Part shown: positions 1 to 8,673 of the stretch, piece by piece
How the letters are laid out: each line of letters opens with the position of its first letter
Position numbering within the stretch: the first letter of the stretch is position 1
From: a bacterium
GTDB lineage: Bacteria; CSSED10-310; JAJRTK01
Reading direction: 5' to 3'
NCBI GenBank assembly: GCA_024278345.1
Contig: JAJRTK010000512.1
Location: 1-50,096, forward strand
Length of the DNA: 50,096 bases
Position numbers and translations under genes: made by a program
The notes under the pieces: generated by a model
What the model saw: only the letters and a program-made list of their open reading frames with translations
Told to the model about the DNA's origin: nothing
Database searches by the model: none

Positions 1-25
1 CGCTGGCGGTCAGTAGCTCTTCGGA

Positions 26-1570
26 TCAAGCCCGGGTTTCCGCCTCTTTCTGACGACGTTCTCGCTTGATCCGGATCGCACGGATGACAATGATGAAAAA
101 TGCCAATCCAAGGACTACCGCAATCACCACGGAGACCGTGGCCGTCGGATCTCCCGACACCACCAGGAACGGTATCACCTCCGTTTTTCCCTCCACGTCA
201 AGGCTCAGCTCCACGATGTATTCGCCCTCTTGTGGGAAAGTTGCCGACAGCGAGTGAGGTTGTTCGTAGGGAATGACTTCCAGTGAAGAAAGCACTTCCA
301 AGCTTCGCCCGAAGGTGAAAGTCCGCAGGATCCGTACCCGAATCGGCTCCTGATAGGGCTGGCCGCTGTCCCGGTTCTTGATGTAAAAAGCCAAGTTTGC
401 TGTTTCTCCCGGTATCGGGCGACCGGGATAGCTGGTGAGCAAGATGTCATAAGGTCCAGTGGACGCTGGGTATTCCAGGATCGGGACCTGAGGATAGTTC
501 TCCTTGTAGGAGTAGTGGGGAAGCCCTAGGATGTGGTGCGCAGCGGCGGATGCTGGCAAAAGAGCCGAGACCAGGATGACGGCCGCCATCGCGGTCCGTG
601 AGCTTTTTTCGGGCGGGTGGCTCTTCTTGATCCTCGCACGGGAACGACCGGGCAAACCCGCGGTAAAGAGAAGGGCCTTTTCCGGACAATGCCGAAGGCA
701 AACACCGCAGTTATCGCACTCCATTTCGTAGGATTGGAGCACGGGATTCAGCCCCTCTTCGCAGACCGGCTCGCATTCCCGGCATCCGGTGCAAAGATTC
801 GCATCCAGCCTGATGCGAAGAAGTCGGCCGGCGCCGAGCAGGCCGTACAAAGCACCACCAGGGCAGAGGGTCCTGCACCACCAACGGCGAGAAACAAAGA
901 CTTCCACGGCAATGATGATTCCTAGAATCAGGAGCATTCCCGTGAATGCCGTTCCAAAAATCCAGGCGTGGACCAGCCGACTGATTACCGCAGGCGGGTA
1001 GATCAGCGCAAAGAATGGCAATCCCGCCACAGCCGCTACGATCAAGCCGGCTCCCAGGAAGGCATATTTGTTTCCGTGGGAAAATTCCACCTCACCGGGG
1101 GGAAGCTCGGCGAACCTCAGCAGTTTTCGCAGTTTTCCCGCAAGCTCGAACAACACGTAACCCGGGCAGATCCCACTACAGAAGACTCGCCCCAAAAGCA
1201 GCGTGACGAGAACAGGGATCAAGATAGACAAGAGCATGGGGCCGTAGAGAGTCTTCGAGGCCACGACCATTTCCGCGGCTGCCAGCGGATCGCTCAGCTC
1301 CACTCCCCAAAGGCGCATGGACCAGAGCGTTCCTTTGAAACCATCCAGGAACTGCTGTGGTTGCTCCATGGGGGCCACGGTATCGTCAATGAACCGCAAC
1401 ACCTTTCCCTGAAAACCCGCCATGAGTTGATCATCTTCCAAGGCCCGCGCAGCGCGATAATGGGCGTAGAGGCTCAAGTAGACCACAGCGATGACTACGG
1501 CCATCACCGATGCCTGGACCATCCGCCGCAGAATCTGCAACGCCAAGTGTCGAACTTGATAGGCATTCAT
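26..1570 (-). CDS. NapH-like polyferredoxin with C-terminal exported domain
   Basis: Membrane Fe-S protein of the NapH/polyferredoxin type, expected to pass quinol electrons to periplasmic partners. Seen: a membrane helix near residues 17-36, more helices at about 110-130, 168-190 and 205-226, the paired NapH signatures FCSGICP (130-136) and CRTLCPGGAL (232-241), then two 4Fe-4S motifs, CTGCRECEPVC (260-270) and CDNCGVCLRHCP (285-296). After residue 325 comes a feature not found in ordinary NapH: a hydrophobic, signal-like stretch ending in ASAAAHH, an exported domain of about 130 residues that looks like a beta-sandwich, and a final helix near 480-500 with a basic tail. The exported part resembles YtkA/FixH-like domains only loosely. 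The start is supported by a strong ribosome site, AGGAGGT at 1576-1582. It is the last gene of the operon in this window. NapH-like identity is firm; the role of the tail is unknown. Confidence 0.82.
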   Translation of the reverse strand: MNAYQVRHLALQILRRMVQASVMAVVIAVVYLSLYAHYRAARALEDDQLMAGFQGKVLRFIDDTVAPMEQPQQFLDGFKGTLWSMRLWGVELSDPLAAAEMVVASKTLYGPMLLSILIPVLVTLLLGRVFCSGICPGYVLFELAGKLRKLLRFAELPPGEVEFSHGNKYAFLGAGLIVAAVAGLPFFALIYPPAVISRLVHAWIFGTAFTGMLLILGIIIAVEVFVSRRWWCRTLCPGGALYGLLGAGRLLRIRLDANLCTGCRECEPVCEEGLNPVLQSYEMECDNCGVCLRHCPEKALLFTAGLPGRSRARIKKSHPPEKSSRTAMAAVILVSALLPASAAAHHILGLPHYSYKENYPQVPILEYPASTGPYDILLTSYPGRPIPGETANLAFYIKNRDSGQPYQEPIRVRILRTFTFGRSLEVLSSLEVIPYEQPHSLSATFPQEGEYIVELSLDVEGKTEVIPFLVVSGDPTATVSVVIAVVLGLAFFIIVIRAIRIKRERRQKEAETRA

Positions 1571-1585
1571 TCTTGACCTCCTGTC

Positions 1586-2311
1586 TCAAGCCATGACGCG
1601 GGTCGGAACAACCCTGATCGCCGGCTCTCCTCGGACCATCACACGGCAGATCTCTTCGCACATCCCGCATCCGGCACATCGAGCCTCATGGACGGTGGGA
1701 GCCAGAAAGGATCCCGGCTCCAGAGTAATGGCGCGTTCCCGGAGCGGACAAAACATGTAGCACTCGCCGCAAACGCCGCGCCGTTCCGTAGTGGCAACCA
1801 CCTCTGTAGGCTGGCGGCCAAGTTCCATGAGCAACGCCTGTTGCGCACGAATCGCCTTCGCCTTGTGAGACAGGCAGCGATCCTCGAAAAGCTCCACCGA
1901 CGCCATTCGAACCAAAGCCTTCTCTTTTCGTGGAGTGGGAATCAAGGCCGCGGTTGGACAGACCTGGGTACAGTCCATACAAAGGGTGCAGGCTTTGGCC
2001 GCGGGCTTGATGTAGGGGGTATGGTAATGCAGTCCGTTTCTTTCGGTGAAAAATTGAATGGCGCCGACTGTACAGGCATCCTGGCAACGATAACAGCGAA
2101 TGCAGGCGCTCAGGAAAGCCGCTTCCTCAAGAGCGCCAGGAGGCCGGATCAAACTCTTCGGGTTCGAGACCTTCTCTCCAAGTAGAACTGGATAGTCCAG
2201 CTCGCGACGCCTCGACAAAGCATGGACTGTTCCCAAAACCACGGCGAGGCCCGTGGCCTTGAACAGCCATCGGAAAAGCCTTGAGAACAACTGCCGTCGC
2301 GTCCAGGACAT
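1586..2311 (-). CDS. NapG-like 4Fe-4S ferredoxin, second copy
   Basis: Exported ferredoxin-type protein of 241 residues, predicted to relay electrons between the membrane polyferredoxin and the molybdoenzyme. Seen: an N-terminal WTRRQLFSRL twin-arginine-like segment followed by a hydrophobic stretch. After it come CIRCYRCQDAC, CTLCMDCTQVCP, a degenerate CGECYMFCPL group and CAGCGMCEEIC, which suggests up to four clusters as in NapG. The ATG overlaps the TGA of the preceding ferredoxin gene (TGATG), so the two are translationally coupled. Compared with its neighbour it is longer and has an insertion between the second and third cluster motifs. Two adjacent NapG-type genes are unusual for a nap locus. 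NrfC/DmsB-like electron-transfer subunits are the alternative family label. Confidence 0.8.
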   Translation of the reverse strand: MSWTRRQLFSRLFRWLFKATGLAVVLGTVHALSRRRELDYPVLLGEKVSNPKSLIRPPGALEEAAFLSACIRCYRCQDACTVGAIQFFTERNGLHYHTPYIKPAAKACTLCMDCTQVCPTAALIPTPRKEKALVRMASVELFEDRCLSHKAKAIRAQQALLMELGRQPTEVVATTERRGVCGECYMFCPLRERAITLEPGSFLAPTVHEARCAGCGMCEEICRVMVRGEPAIRVVPTRVMA

Positions 2312-2913
2312 CAGCCCAGCTCCACCTTGACCCGGATCGCTTGGGGATACCGGATACAGGCACGCTCACAAAGGCCACAACCCACACACTGATCGGCGTG
2401 AACCGTGGGCCGTTCCCACAGCCCCAGGGTGAGGGCTCGGTTGGGAAAAGGGCAGGCCCGGAAGCAAGCGCCACAGCTCCAGCTATTGTACGAATAGCAG
2501 AGCTTGAAGTCGATCTGGGCGATTCCCATGGCGACCTTCGTCTGGATCTCCTCCGCGTTCTTGTGAACGAGCCGCAGCGCACCAGACGGGCAGGCTTCAG
2601 TGCATTTGAGGGTGTCGCCCTTGACGCTCATGCAAAGCATACATGCCTGTCTGCGAGGCTGAATGACGGGAGTCATCTCTTCTCCTGGCCCAGAAGAACG
2701 CCCGGAGGGGAGAATCGCGTTGTTGGGGCAGGCATCAGCGCACCGCTGGCATCGGATGCAACGAGCCAGGAACTCGATCTCAGGCAAGGCCCCAGGCGGC
2801 CGGATGGGATGAGAGCCCGTCTTTTGGGGCACCACAAGGCCTGCTGCCGCGCCGGTCGCAAGGGTCGCGGCTCCGGTCATCAACACGTTTTTGAGGAAAT
2901 TCCTGCGATCCAC
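2311..2913 (-). CDS. NapG-like 4Fe-4S ferredoxin, first copy
   Basis: Tat-exported ferredoxin of 200 residues. The N-terminus DRRNFLKNV followed by an alanine/glycine-rich hydrophobic stretch is a good twin-arginine signal. Cluster motifs are CIRCQRCADACP, CMLCMSVKGDTLKCTEACP, CGACFRACPFP and CVGCGLCERACI, the usual four-cluster NapG layout. The chosen start is a GTG at 2913 with GAGAGG about 8 nt upstream; it places the Tat motif at the extreme N-terminus as the family requires. It follows the molybdoenzyme gene after a 148-nt gap and overlaps the next ferredoxin gene by one base. Likely function is periplasmic electron transfer to or from the Mo enzyme. Family identity is secure, the partner inferred from order. 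Confidence 0.82.
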   Translation of the reverse strand: MDRRNFLKNVLMTGAATLATGAAAGLVVPQKTGSHPIRPPGALPEIEFLARCIRCQRCADACPNNAILPSGRSSGPGEEMTPVIQPRRQACMLCMSVKGDTLKCTEACPSGALRLVHKNAEEIQTKVAMGIAQIDFKLCYSYNSWSCGACFRACPFPNRALTLGLWERPTVHADQCVGCGLCERACIRYPQAIRVKVELG

Positions 2914-3014
2914 CGCCTCGACCTCTCAGGTGGGCAAAATGCCATGGCACGTCATGCCAGCAGAGGCGAAGCGGTGGCCCCGCCGCCTCACGGTTATTCT
3001 CAGAATTGCTAGAC

Positions 3015-3047
3015 GAGGAGGGAAGATGAAAACAGCCTCCCCTCCTC
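3015..3047. other. Inverted repeat between the molybdoenzyme and ferredoxin genes
   Basis: GAGGAGGG at 3015-3022 is matched by CCCTCCTC at 3040-3047, an 8-bp perfect stem around a 17-nt loop. It sits just after the end of the molybdoenzyme gene, inside the operon. On the minus strand no T-run follows it, so it is not a standard intrinsic terminator. An mRNA-stabilising or attenuating hairpin is possible. Confidence 0.4.
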
Positions 3048-3061
3048 AATTCGGAAAACGC

Positions 3062-5794
3062 CTATACGCGTTCGATACGGGCCGCGATCTTCTTGTAATC
3101 GACCTGACCGCTCACTGGATCCCAAGCCCGGTGGCTTGTCAGGTTCACGAGCCATCGGTTCTTCCGAGGGTCGGCACTGTCGGCAACGGACAAGTTCCAG
3201 GGGCTGAAGATGTGACCGGGGGGCATTTCGCTTCGAGCAGGACGCACCATACTGTCGAGACCGACGGATACACGGCATTCGTAATGGCCTCGGCGGGTGA
3301 CGATTCGGACCTTGTCGCCATCCTCAAAGCCATAGCGTTCGGCATCTTCTTCGGCCATCTCCAGATACTGTTCGGGAACGAGCTTGAGAGTCGTTGCTCC
3401 TCGGATGGTCTTGGCTGTGTGGAAATGCTCGTAAACGATCCCAAGCGAGAGCCAGAAGGGATATTTGTCCTCTGCCTTGTGGTCTTCGATGTTCTTCTTC
3501 TTGTCGCGATAGACAGCGAGGTCTGGAAGCTCCGGAGGCAGCGCCATATCCCGCGCGAGCTCGAGGAGGCTCTTGCGGCCTTCTTTTTTTGCTGCCGCAA
3601 TGTCATCGATGATGAAAGGTCCTTCGCCAGGTCGATCCTTGTTGCCGTATTCCATGAGCTTGCCAGTGATCTCTTCGATTCTGGAGTAATCCTGCTCGCA
3701 GAGCTTGAACCTGGCTTTCCCATCTTTGTGGCGGAAGGCGCCGTAAGGTTTCCCGGCCCAGCCTTCCTGGCCAAGGTAGCGGCGCGGAGTTCCGCCGGCC
3801 TTGGCGATAACACTCGTGGGCGCCGGCCATTGGATGCCTCGAAGCTGGCGAAGCTGATCGTAGGGAGTGATTCCTTCGGCCTTTTCCACTTCCAGGATAC
3901 CGGTCAAGTCAGCATCTGATCCCTTGGAAGCCGTAAGAATATCGCGAAAGATATCTTGCGGATCGTAGGCCATCAGGCCATTGCCCATCTTGATCGTTTT
4001 CTTGTACGGGAAAATTTTATCGGCATCCAAACCAAGCTTCTTGGCAAGAACCCGCCCTTTGTCGATGGCCATATCCATGTCAGGGCGGCAGTTGGGTGGC
4101 GGGTTTTTCGTTCCGTCGCAGACATAGACCCGACGTTCCGATTGAATGTAGGTGCCTCCAGTCCATTCACCCCAGGTGGCGGCGGGAAACACGACATCGG
4201 CGTACAAGTTGTTCGGGGCGTGCCGGTAGATGTCTTGAACCACCACAAACATCTTCGTCAGGGCCGGTCGAACGAGGGTTTCGCAGTCAGCCATGTGAAT
4301 GTGGGTCGTGTACATCCAGAACATGGCCATGAGATCACCCTTCAGGGCACGTTCCATCATGCCGACGACCATGCCTGGGTTCGGCAAGGCTGTCGTCTGC
4401 GCCAGTCTCTCCCTGGGCACCCGCCAGGCATCGGCGATGTGATCCCTCCATTTTTCGTTTTTCAACGGCTGATTGAAGGGAAGGCGACCCGTGAGACCAC
4501 CCATAAGCCGTTCGCTCATGGCGTTGGGTTGGCCGGTCTGGGAGTGACTGCCACAACCAGGCCGCCCAAGGTTGCCTGTCAACAGATGCAGGTTGATGAG
4601 GCCAATGGTGTTGTGTTGGCCGTGGAGCATCTGATTGTAGCCGATGCCCCAGAAAGTCAAGACGCCTCCCTTGCCGCGTTTTCGGCCCTTGATGCTTGCC
4701 TCGGCCCACTGCTTGGCGATGGTCTCGATGAGCTTCACTGTCACGCGACCGTTATCCAGAAGATCAAGGCGCTTGACGACGGCTTTGGGAGAGTATCGTG
4801 TCTTGACTCCTTCGACGTAATCACGCCAGCCTGTCGTGTTCTTTTCGAGCCATTCCTCGGGCATGCAAGCGTCGGGATACTTGGTCAAAAGAACATGGGC
4901 GATGGCGTTGTGGTAGCTGATATCGCCGTTGAAGGTCTGGAGGTGGTAGCTGTTCCTGGGGTTGATGGCTTCAAGGCCAATGACGGTTCCCGTCCGCCGG
5001 GGATCGACGACCAGTGTGGGGATGTTCTTCTGCTTCTTGTGGTCGGCAGCCCGCCAGAAAAGCACGGGATGCGCTTCTCGGGCGTTGTGCCCCCAAAAAG
5101 TAATAAAATCCGCTTGCTCCACATCCTCATAGCTGGTGGGGGGAGCATCGGACCCGTAGGAATAGAAATACCCCGTTACGGCTGAAGTCATGCACATGCG
5201 GGCATTGGCTTCGATGGAGTTGGAGCCAATGACTCCCTTCATCAAAAGGTTTTCGATCCACTGGGCCTCCATGGTGAGCTGACCCGAGCCATTCAAACCA
5301 ACATAGTTGGGGCCTTTTTCCTTAATAATCGCCGCGATCTTCTCAGCCACGAGCTCTTCGGCTTCTTCATAGGGGACTTCCCTGAACACGTTGGCGTCGA
5401 ATCGCCCTTTCGTTGCCGAAACGTGCCCTTTGAGAGGGTCGCTCATGTCTTTCCGAACGAGCACTTTGGTCAAACGATCACGGTAGATCGGCTCGTGCGC
5501 ATTGAGGCCTTTGATGCACTGAATCCCCCGGTTTGTCGGGTGCTTCTTGTCCGGCACCATGCCGACAACCTTCCCATTTTGGACGCGAATGAGCGTTCCG
5601 CAGCCCACCCCACAATAGGGGCAAGCCGATTGGAGGAGCTCCGGTCCCTTGTTGTTCGAGGCTGGAGGTGCATCTTGCGCTTCAACGAATTCAGCGGAGA
5701 AGAGGTTGGTGGCGGCACAGGCGACACCGCTGGCGGCAGCGGCCTGCATGAACTCTCTGCGATTGAAATTGACTGGCCCTTGCCTACGTGGCAT
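3062..5794 (-). CDS. Tat-exported NapA/NasA-type molybdopterin oxidoreductase (nitrate reductase-like)
   Basis: Large Mo-bis-MGD reductase of 910 residues. Seen: Tat signal NRREFMQ (11-17) followed by an alanine-rich stretch; a 4Fe-4S site formed by Cys58, Cys61, Cys65 and Cys93; the Mo ligand candidate Cys201 in NARMCMTSAV; and the GQPNAM motif typical of nitrate reductases. The region around the Mo cysteine mixes NapA traits (NAR-CM) with NasA traits (CPYCGVGCG, SAVTGY, DAPP-SYED), and the chain is longer than E. coli NapA (about 830). Known family reaction: nitrate to nitrite; for this protein that is inference. The Tat signal puts it in the periplasm, unlike cytoplasmic NasA. Upstream lies the decahaem cytochrome, downstream two NapG-like and one NapH-like gene. 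No NapB, NapC or NapD is in the window. Formate dehydrogenase is less likely because the FDH Sec/Cys-His motif is missing. Confidence 0.8.
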   Translation of the reverse strand: MPRRQGPVNFNRREFMQAAAASGVACAATNLFSAEFVEAQDAPPASNNKGPELLQSACPYCGVGCGTLIRVQNGKVVGMVPDKKHPTNRGIQCIKGLNAHEPIYRDRLTKVLVRKDMSDPLKGHVSATKGRFDANVFREVPYEEAEELVAEKIAAIIKEKGPNYVGLNGSGQLTMEAQWIENLLMKGVIGSNSIEANARMCMTSAVTGYFYSYGSDAPPTSYEDVEQADFITFWGHNAREAHPVLFWRAADHKKQKNIPTLVVDPRRTGTVIGLEAINPRNSYHLQTFNGDISYHNAIAHVLLTKYPDACMPEEWLEKNTTGWRDYVEGVKTRYSPKAVVKRLDLLDNGRVTVKLIETIAKQWAEASIKGRKRGKGGVLTFWGIGYNQMLHGQHNTIGLINLHLLTGNLGRPGCGSHSQTGQPNAMSERLMGGLTGRLPFNQPLKNEKWRDHIADAWRVPRERLAQTTALPNPGMVVGMMERALKGDLMAMFWMYTTHIHMADCETLVRPALTKMFVVVQDIYRHAPNNLYADVVFPAATWGEWTGGTYIQSERRVYVCDGTKNPPPNCRPDMDMAIDKGRVLAKKLGLDADKIFPYKKTIKMGNGLMAYDPQDIFRDILTASKGSDADLTGILEVEKAEGITPYDQLRQLRGIQWPAPTSVIAKAGGTPRRYLGQEGWAGKPYGAFRHKDGKARFKLCEQDYSRIEEITGKLMEYGNKDRPGEGPFIIDDIAAAKKEGRKSLLELARDMALPPELPDLAVYRDKKKNIEDHKAEDKYPFWLSLGIVYEHFHTAKTIRGATTLKLVPEQYLEMAEEDAERYGFEDGDKVRIVTRRGHYECRVSVGLDSMVRPARSEMPPGHIFSPWNLSVADSADPRKNRWLVNLTSHRAWDPVSGQVDYKKIAARIERV

Positions 5795-5839
5795 GACGTT
5801 TCTCCCTTGGTTCCCCGAAAGGGGCGATGAACCAGATGC

Positions 5840-5875
5840 CCCCTAGGGGATTCGGACAAGGCGGTGAAACACCGC
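5840..5875. other. Small inverted repeats in the 115-nt gap before the molybdoenzyme gene
   Basis: Two short perfect inverted repeats lie between the decahaem cytochrome stop and the molybdoenzyme start: CCCCTAGGGG at 5840-5849 and GCGGTG-AAA-CACCGC at 5861-5875. Most other junctions in this operon are overlapping or under 20 nt, so this spacer may be a site of mRNA processing or uneven expression. No direct evidence of function. Confidence 0.35.
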
Positions 5876-5909
5876 TATTTCAGGATCCGGCACGAAGTAG
5901 GCACCCCGT

Positions 5910-8666
5910 TTACCGTCCGGTAGTGAGGCTGACGAGATCTCCTTGTTCGGGCGTTGGCTGTTCGCTCGGCCTGAATGCTTCTGGCGCCCAGGTTCGAATG
6001 AAAGCGACGATATCGTTGATCTCCTTGCCCTCTAGCTCTGAAACTCCGCCCCCCCCGCGGCCGAAGGGGCGCATGGCGGTTCCGAGCCGGCCTCGGACAA
6101 TCGTCGCTTGAAGGAAACCATCGGTAGCGGCAGCCAGGAACTCAGAATTGTTTAGAGCCGGTGCCCATCCTTCGCGACCCATGGGTCCGTGGCAGCCTGA
6201 ACATTGCGTCCCATAGAGCAGTTGACCATTGCCAAGATCCGCACCCGCGACATAGCGGTGAGGGAGCGACGTCGGTGGCCGGCGTGCCCAATCTCTGAGG
6301 TAGGCGACAACGTTGTCGATATCCTCCATGGAAAGCTGCACGTTCCCTTGGCCGCCCAAGCCCATAGCCCGCATTTCTGTACCGTCGCGGCCAAGAACGA
6401 TGGTCGCTATCAAGTAGCCGTCGGCCGCGACTCGAAGGAAATCGCGATTCGCCAGTGCGCTGCCCGTGGCGCCCTGCCCTTCGGTCCCGTGACACGAAGA
6501 GCAAGCCCCTTCATAGACTCTCTTGCCAAGGGCCGCAATCCCTGTGCCCGGGCGACTACCCTCCAGGCGTGGCCGTCCTTCGATTTGCCGGAGATAAGTC
6601 ACGATGTCTTCGATCTCTTCGGCTGTCAGCTCGACGATCCCCTGAAGACCTTTGAGGAAAGGCCGCATCTCAGTGCCATCTCGCCCGTACGAAACCCAGT
6701 GGCGCAACACTGCGTTGCTGACGGAAGCCAGAAAAACAGGATTATTGAGCTGAGGTCCGGTGCCACCTTGGGCGTTGTCCCCGTGGCAGCCTGAACAGGA
6801 GCCGCGGTAAAGCCGCGCTCCGCGCACCCAGTCCCCTCGGGCGACGAAATCCTCGAGCTTCTGTCGGCGATTGTCATTGAGGCTACGCATATAGCCGATG
6901 ATCGCCGCAACATCCTCACCCCTAAGACTCTTCCAGGATGGCATCGCCGTGCCCGGCCGTCCACTGACGATGGCGTCGTAAAGGTAGTCGTCTTCCACCA
7001 CTGCAAGGAGAGAATTGGTTCGGAGCGCTGGACCAATGCCGCCTTCTGCTTTTCGGCCGTGACAGCTCGAGCAATGGCTGCGGAAAAGGCCTTTCCCAAT
7101 ACGGATCTCCCGCCGTGGCAGAGGACCGTTGGCCAGCTTTGTCAAGACTTCTTGTTTACGGGAATTCTCAAGCTGCCAGGACCGGATGTAAGCCAGGAGG
7201 TCACTGACTTGTTGATCCCCAAGATCCTTCCAACTTGGCATGGCGGTGTTGGCCCGACCGAAGACAATAGAGTCTCGTAGGAATTCATCCGAAGCTACGG
7301 CAAGGAAGGAGGGCGAACGAAGAGCCACTCCAATCCCTCCCTGGCCGCGGTTGCCGTGGCACGCCGCACACTGGCCCCGGTAGATGACGCGGCCTTTTCG
7401 GGCATCACCATAGGCAGAGCTGATCCGATCAAGAGCGGGTACTTCCTTTTGCCATGATCGGATATAATCAATGATTCGATCAATCTCTTTGGCGTCAAGA
7501 CCTCCCTGCTCAAGGTTCCATCCACCCATGGAGGTCCCGCTCCGCCCCGTGGCGATGATGCGGCGGAGGTAATCATCGCTGGCCACAGCCAGAGTATCGG
7601 GATGGTTGAGGGAGGGGGTCATAAGCTCTCGCGGCGCATCGACGAGCGTGGGCTCAATCTCCGGATCGCGAACCGTGTTGCCAACGCCATCCTTCCCGTG
7701 GCACGCACTACAAAACATCCTGAACAGGCGCCCGCCATCGACGGATTTTCCCGTGCGCGCCGGTGGTACCGGCGTAAAGGCTGCTGGCTGGCTCTTGCGA
7801 TGCAGGCTGAGCATGTAGGTCGCCAAATCCCGAGCCTGTTCATCATTGAGTTCCAGGTCCGGCATGACGGTCTCAGGTGTGACAGCGGCAGGCTCCTTAA
7901 AATGCTCGTAGAGCCACTGAGCGACGGTCCGCTCGCCCTTGACGTTCTTAAAATCAAAATCGTGTGCGACTTTGTCGCCAACCGCTGTGATCTCAGGCCC
8001 TAGGCTTCCGCCACGTCCTCGGTACTCATGGCACCCCAAACAGCCAGATTCTAAGGTGAGCTTCTTGCCTTTCCCCACAACCTCCGCCCCGGGGACGGTC
8101 CAGTCGAGTTCCGACTGGTCCAGGGGTTCTGGTGGAGCTTCCCGGGCATAGAGGTCGTTTTGGGATCCATAGAGGTCATTTTCGTAATGGCACCGCCCGC
8201 AGCTTGTATAAATTTGATCACCCCGGAGCAATGGAGTTTCCCAGTGGGGGACGTCACCGTGGGCATCGGCTATCTTGGTTGCACGGCCCTGCCCATCGTG
8301 ACAAACGGTGCATCCGAATTTGTCCACTGGATGCTGCCGAAGCCATTTTCCCGGATGCGCTTTAAGAGGTTGTTTGGCGTTGGACATGCCTGGATGCTCA
8401 ACTCCCAGATGGCAAGTCATGCATCGATCCACGCGGCCCAGTTCGGATAGGAAGAGCTGCCGGAACTCGATCTCCATTGCCTCCGCTGACGCTCGAGTCG
8501 TGTCGCTCTTCGCTTGCGCAACGAGGGTCTCCCGATAGTTGGCCTGGATTTGTCGCCATTCGCCCGCGAGGTTTTCCTCGAAAGCGGCCAGCATCATCAA
8601 CACGAGCGAAGCAAGGGAGGAAACCAATAAAATGATCTTCAGTTGCCGAACCTGTTTGTACTCCAT
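5910..8666 (-). CDS. Membrane-anchored decahaem cytochrome c (4 + 6 haem architecture)
   Basis: Electron-transfer protein of 918 residues with ten CXXCH haem sites at about residues 82, 119, 156, 209, 319, 433, 532, 624, 722 and 822. One N-terminal helix (10-29) anchors it, leaving the rest periplasmic. The first four haems lie in an N-terminal section with several extra His residues. The last six sit in six tandem single-haem class I cytochrome c domains of roughly 92-114 residues, each with a GxGTxM-type Met ligand motif (TSMGGW, TAMPSW, TAMPSW, TEMRPF, TEMRAM, TAMRPF). It starts 7 nt after the cytochrome b gene and precedes the molybdoenzyme gene. It probably takes electrons from the Rieske/cytochrome b complex and may replace NapB/NapC as donor to the reductase. 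Haem count and layout are direct observations; the partner is inferred. Confidence 0.88.
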   Translation of the reverse strand: MEYKQVRQLKIILLVSSLASLVLMMLAAFEENLAGEWRQIQANYRETLVAQAKSDTTRASAEAMEIEFRQLFLSELGRVDRCMTCHLGVEHPGMSNAKQPLKAHPGKWLRQHPVDKFGCTVCHDGQGRATKIADAHGDVPHWETPLLRGDQIYTSCGRCHYENDLYGSQNDLYAREAPPEPLDQSELDWTVPGAEVVGKGKKLTLESGCLGCHEYRGRGGSLGPEITAVGDKVAHDFDFKNVKGERTVAQWLYEHFKEPAAVTPETVMPDLELNDEQARDLATYMLSLHRKSQPAAFTPVPPARTGKSVDGGRLFRMFCSACHGKDGVGNTVRDPEIEPTLVDAPRELMTPSLNHPDTLAVASDDYLRRIIATGRSGTSMGGWNLEQGGLDAKEIDRIIDYIRSWQKEVPALDRISSAYGDARKGRVIYRGQCAACHGNRGQGGIGVALRSPSFLAVASDEFLRDSIVFGRANTAMPSWKDLGDQQVSDLLAYIRSWQLENSRKQEVLTKLANGPLPRREIRIGKGLFRSHCSSCHGRKAEGGIGPALRTNSLLAVVEDDYLYDAIVSGRPGTAMPSWKSLRGEDVAAIIGYMRSLNDNRRQKLEDFVARGDWVRGARLYRGSCSGCHGDNAQGGTGPQLNNPVFLASVSNAVLRHWVSYGRDGTEMRPFLKGLQGIVELTAEEIEDIVTYLRQIEGRPRLEGSRPGTGIAALGKRVYEGACSSCHGTEGQGATGSALANRDFLRVAADGYLIATIVLGRDGTEMRAMGLGGQGNVQLSMEDIDNVVAYLRDWARRPPTSLPHRYVAGADLGNGQLLYGTQCSGCHGPMGREGWAPALNNSEFLAAATDGFLQATIVRGRLGTAMRPFGRGGGGVSELEGKEINDIVAFIRTWAPEAFRPSEQPTPEQGDLVSLTTGR

Positions 8667-8673
8667 GATGCCC

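Noticed and set aside
3956-5185. A 409-residue open frame on plus opposite the molybdoenzyme gene
   Set aside because: The minus-strand frame has clear molybdopterin motifs along the entire stretch; the plus frame shows none.
3062-5794. Formate dehydrogenase or nitrite oxidoreductase identity for the molybdoenzyme
   Set aside because: The Mo-ligand context NARMCM and GQPNAM fit nitrate reductases. FDH needs a Sec/Cys-His motif, and NxrA/NarG types use an Asp ligand and a His in the first Fe-S site.
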